The notes beneath the pieces were generated by a model. It searched no databases. It had not been told where the DNA came from and saw only the letters and a list, made by a program, of their open reading frames with translations. Positions 62,407-64,000 of a stretch of 64,000 nt of DNA are shown piece after piece (position 1 is the stretch's first letter; each line of letters starts with the position of its first letter). The DNA lies in NCBI GenBank assembly GCA_019914945.1, contig CM034104.1, forward strand, positions 13,318,046 to 13,382,045, given 5' to 3'. Made by a program: the position numbers and the translations under genes. The stretch is from Typha latifolia (taxonomy: Eukaryota; Streptophyta; Magnoliopsida; Poales; Typhaceae).

Positions 62407-64000
62407 ATGCTGGTATTGTTTGAAACGCCGGCGGGGTTTGCCCTGTTTAAAGTGTTAGATGAGGGGAAGCTTCGGGAAGTACAGGTAAGCATGCTTTTTC
62501 TTGGCTTCATTTACTAGGTTGTGGATTTTTTTTTCTCCTTATTCCTACTAGCGTTTGATTCTTTTTGTCTAACTGTCAATTTTTTTTTAAAAACTGTTTC
62601 AGGATCTTGATAAGATTTTCGCAACTTCAGATTCAGCTAGAAAGGTCGATTCATCTATATCTGATATAGTATTTTCATTGTTTGGCTATATCTTTGTATT
62701 TATCCTCATTGGCCTTCAAAATTCAATTGGGCTGGCTGTAAGTTTTGAGTTCCCACATGCATTCCGTGGATCAGCCTTGAGTTGTTGCTTCGTCTGTTTC
62801 TGCTATGCGAATATTTCTTGTTGGTTAACTTTTAAAATCTTTTAACTCTGAGATTTTATAGCACTTGTTGCTTAAATAGCTTCCTTGGAGAATGTTAGAT
62901 ATGCACGTTATAGTTATTTTGTGATGGCAGAAATGCCAATGGCCGTGTTAGAAACTTAGTATGATGCATACATGAATGCACACAATTTCTTTCATGTTAT
63001 GTTGCATAATTCTTTTCTCTTTTTTAAATGTCGTTTTGCATTTTATAATTTTATTTGGTACTTATTATTACTTTACATTAGGTTGTCAAGCTGAAAGCTT
63101 TTAATAAATTCGAGAACACATCTGAAGCTCTATCTGCTGCAACTTTATTAATTGACGGCAAGCCCAGCAAAGGCCTCCGCAAGTTTCTGCGTGCTCACTG
63201 TGATGGAGAAACATTAGCTGTGGCAGACTCTAAACTTGGGAATGCAATCAAAGAAAAGCTGGTCAGCTTGGTGCCTTGCGTTGTCATATACTCACTAAAG
63301 AATGACAAAATCTTAATACTCATATTTAAATGTTTTTGCAGAAAATTGACTGCATCCACAGCGATGCCGTCATGGAGCTAATGAGGGGACTGAGGAGCCA
63401 ATTGACAGATCTGATATCCGGATTGGCTGTGCAAGATTTAGCTCCAATGAGCTTGGGTCTATCTCACAGCTTATCTAGGTATAAGCTGAAATTCAGTCCT
63501 GATAAGGTAAGTACTGTTTTGCAATCTTCCCACAATAGGAGCCTCCATTTAGTCTTGTTTTTCTCCTTCCCATTCTCCAGTACAAGTTCTGACAAAGTAT
63601 TACTAGGAGAAATGGAAGCTGATTTAATGGAAGCTGATTTAGTTGGCATGCTGTAATATTTTGCCCTATTATTGATTGCTTTTTTTTTCTTCGTAGAAAT
63701 TTGTAGAGAAACAGAGTACAGAGTTCTGCACGTTCTTGTTTTTATATTGTTTCCTGTCTCTTTCACATTCAAGTAGCTTATTGACCAACTAATGCATTTG
63801 TATGTTATCTTCCTTTCTGTAGGTTGATACAATGATTATTCAGGCCATTGGATTGTTGGATGATCTTGACAAAGAGCTAAATACTTACGCCATGAGGGTT
63901 CGTGAATGGTATGGCTGGCATTTTCCAGAGCTTGCTAAAATTGTGCAGGACAATATTCAGTATGCAAAGGCAGTTAAGCTGATGGGTTATCGTGCAAATG
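62407..64000 (+). CDS. NOP58: NOP58 (NOP5) box C/D snoRNP core protein, N-terminal part
   Basis: Exons are 62407-62484, 62603-62644, 63082-63261, 63342-63506 and 63823-64000 (open at the edge), giving about 214 aa in phase. The start [20 protein letters not shown] is the hallmark NOP58 N-terminus. It continues with [49 protein letters not shown] and [16 protein letters not shown]. The last segment, [17 protein letters not shown], begins the Nop domain. In the nucleolus, NOP58 with NOP56, fibrillarin and the 15.5K protein forms the box C/D particle that guides 2'-O-methylation of rRNA. The Nop domain core and any Lys-rich C-tail lie beyond the window. I saw no convincing snoRNA in its introns. 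Confidence 0.97.

Noticed and set aside
62645..63081. Possible box C/D snoRNA in a NOP58 intron
   Set aside because: ATGATG and similar strings occur, but no correctly spaced C box, D box and terminal stem were found.
1..64000. CRISPR array, bacterial operon or organelle insertion
   Set aside because: No regularly spaced identical repeats of CRISPR type and no organellar gene sequence were recognised. All genes are nuclear-type with introns or plant-specific.

Overview
The window is nuclear DNA from a flowering plant. The evidence is spliced genes with GT-AG introns, plant-only families (SWEET, CC-type glutaredoxin, receptor-like cytoplasmic kinase VII, plant CW zinc finger), AT-rich intergenic DNA and CT/GA or TA microsatellites at several gene leaders. 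GC-rich first exons lean towards a monocot, but I cannot fix the species from sequence alone. No bacterial, phage or CRISPR feature is present.

Layout: (1) 1-1285, minus: 5' end of a CW-type zinc-finger protein gene that runs off the left edge. (2) 4494-6127, plus: unrecognised 160-aa protein with a lysine-rich tail. (3) 6697-8191, minus: SWEET sugar transporter, six exons. (4) 8192-12521: gene-poor, AT-rich, with an imperfect repeat array beside (5) a tRNA-Asn(GUU) gene at 12522-12595, minus. (6) 13351-17628, plus: complete xylose isomerase, 20 coding exons. (7) 18514-19328, minus: small unrecognised protein, first exon tentative. (8) 21468-41017, minus: complete REV3, the catalytic subunit of DNA polymerase zeta, 24 coding exons, 1,978 aa, about 30% of the window. 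(9) 41018-46444: intergenic, with microsatellites and repeat fragments. (10) 46445-46759, plus: intronless CC-type glutaredoxin (ROXY class), with an LTR/primer-binding-site-like junction at its stop codon. (11) 49594-54155, plus: PBL27-like receptor-like cytoplasmic kinase, five exons, with a MITE-like insert in intron 4. (12) 55740-60283, minus: secreted class-3 lipase, ten exons. (13) 62407-64000, plus: 5' part of NOP58, a box C/D snoRNP core protein, cut by the right edge.

I rebuilt the exon structures by hand from splice sites, reading frame and family similarity. Intron phases and codon sums close exactly for genes 2, 3, 6, 8, 11 and 12. The genes are unrelated housekeeping, transport, signalling and repair genes, not an operon or a cluster acting together. 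I found no convincing novel biological system. The most unusual signals are the LTR/PBS-like junction at the glutaredoxin stop, the nested duplication and other repeats inside REV3 introns, the repeat array beside the tRNA, and a CT-rich leader-like block inside REV3 intron 18.
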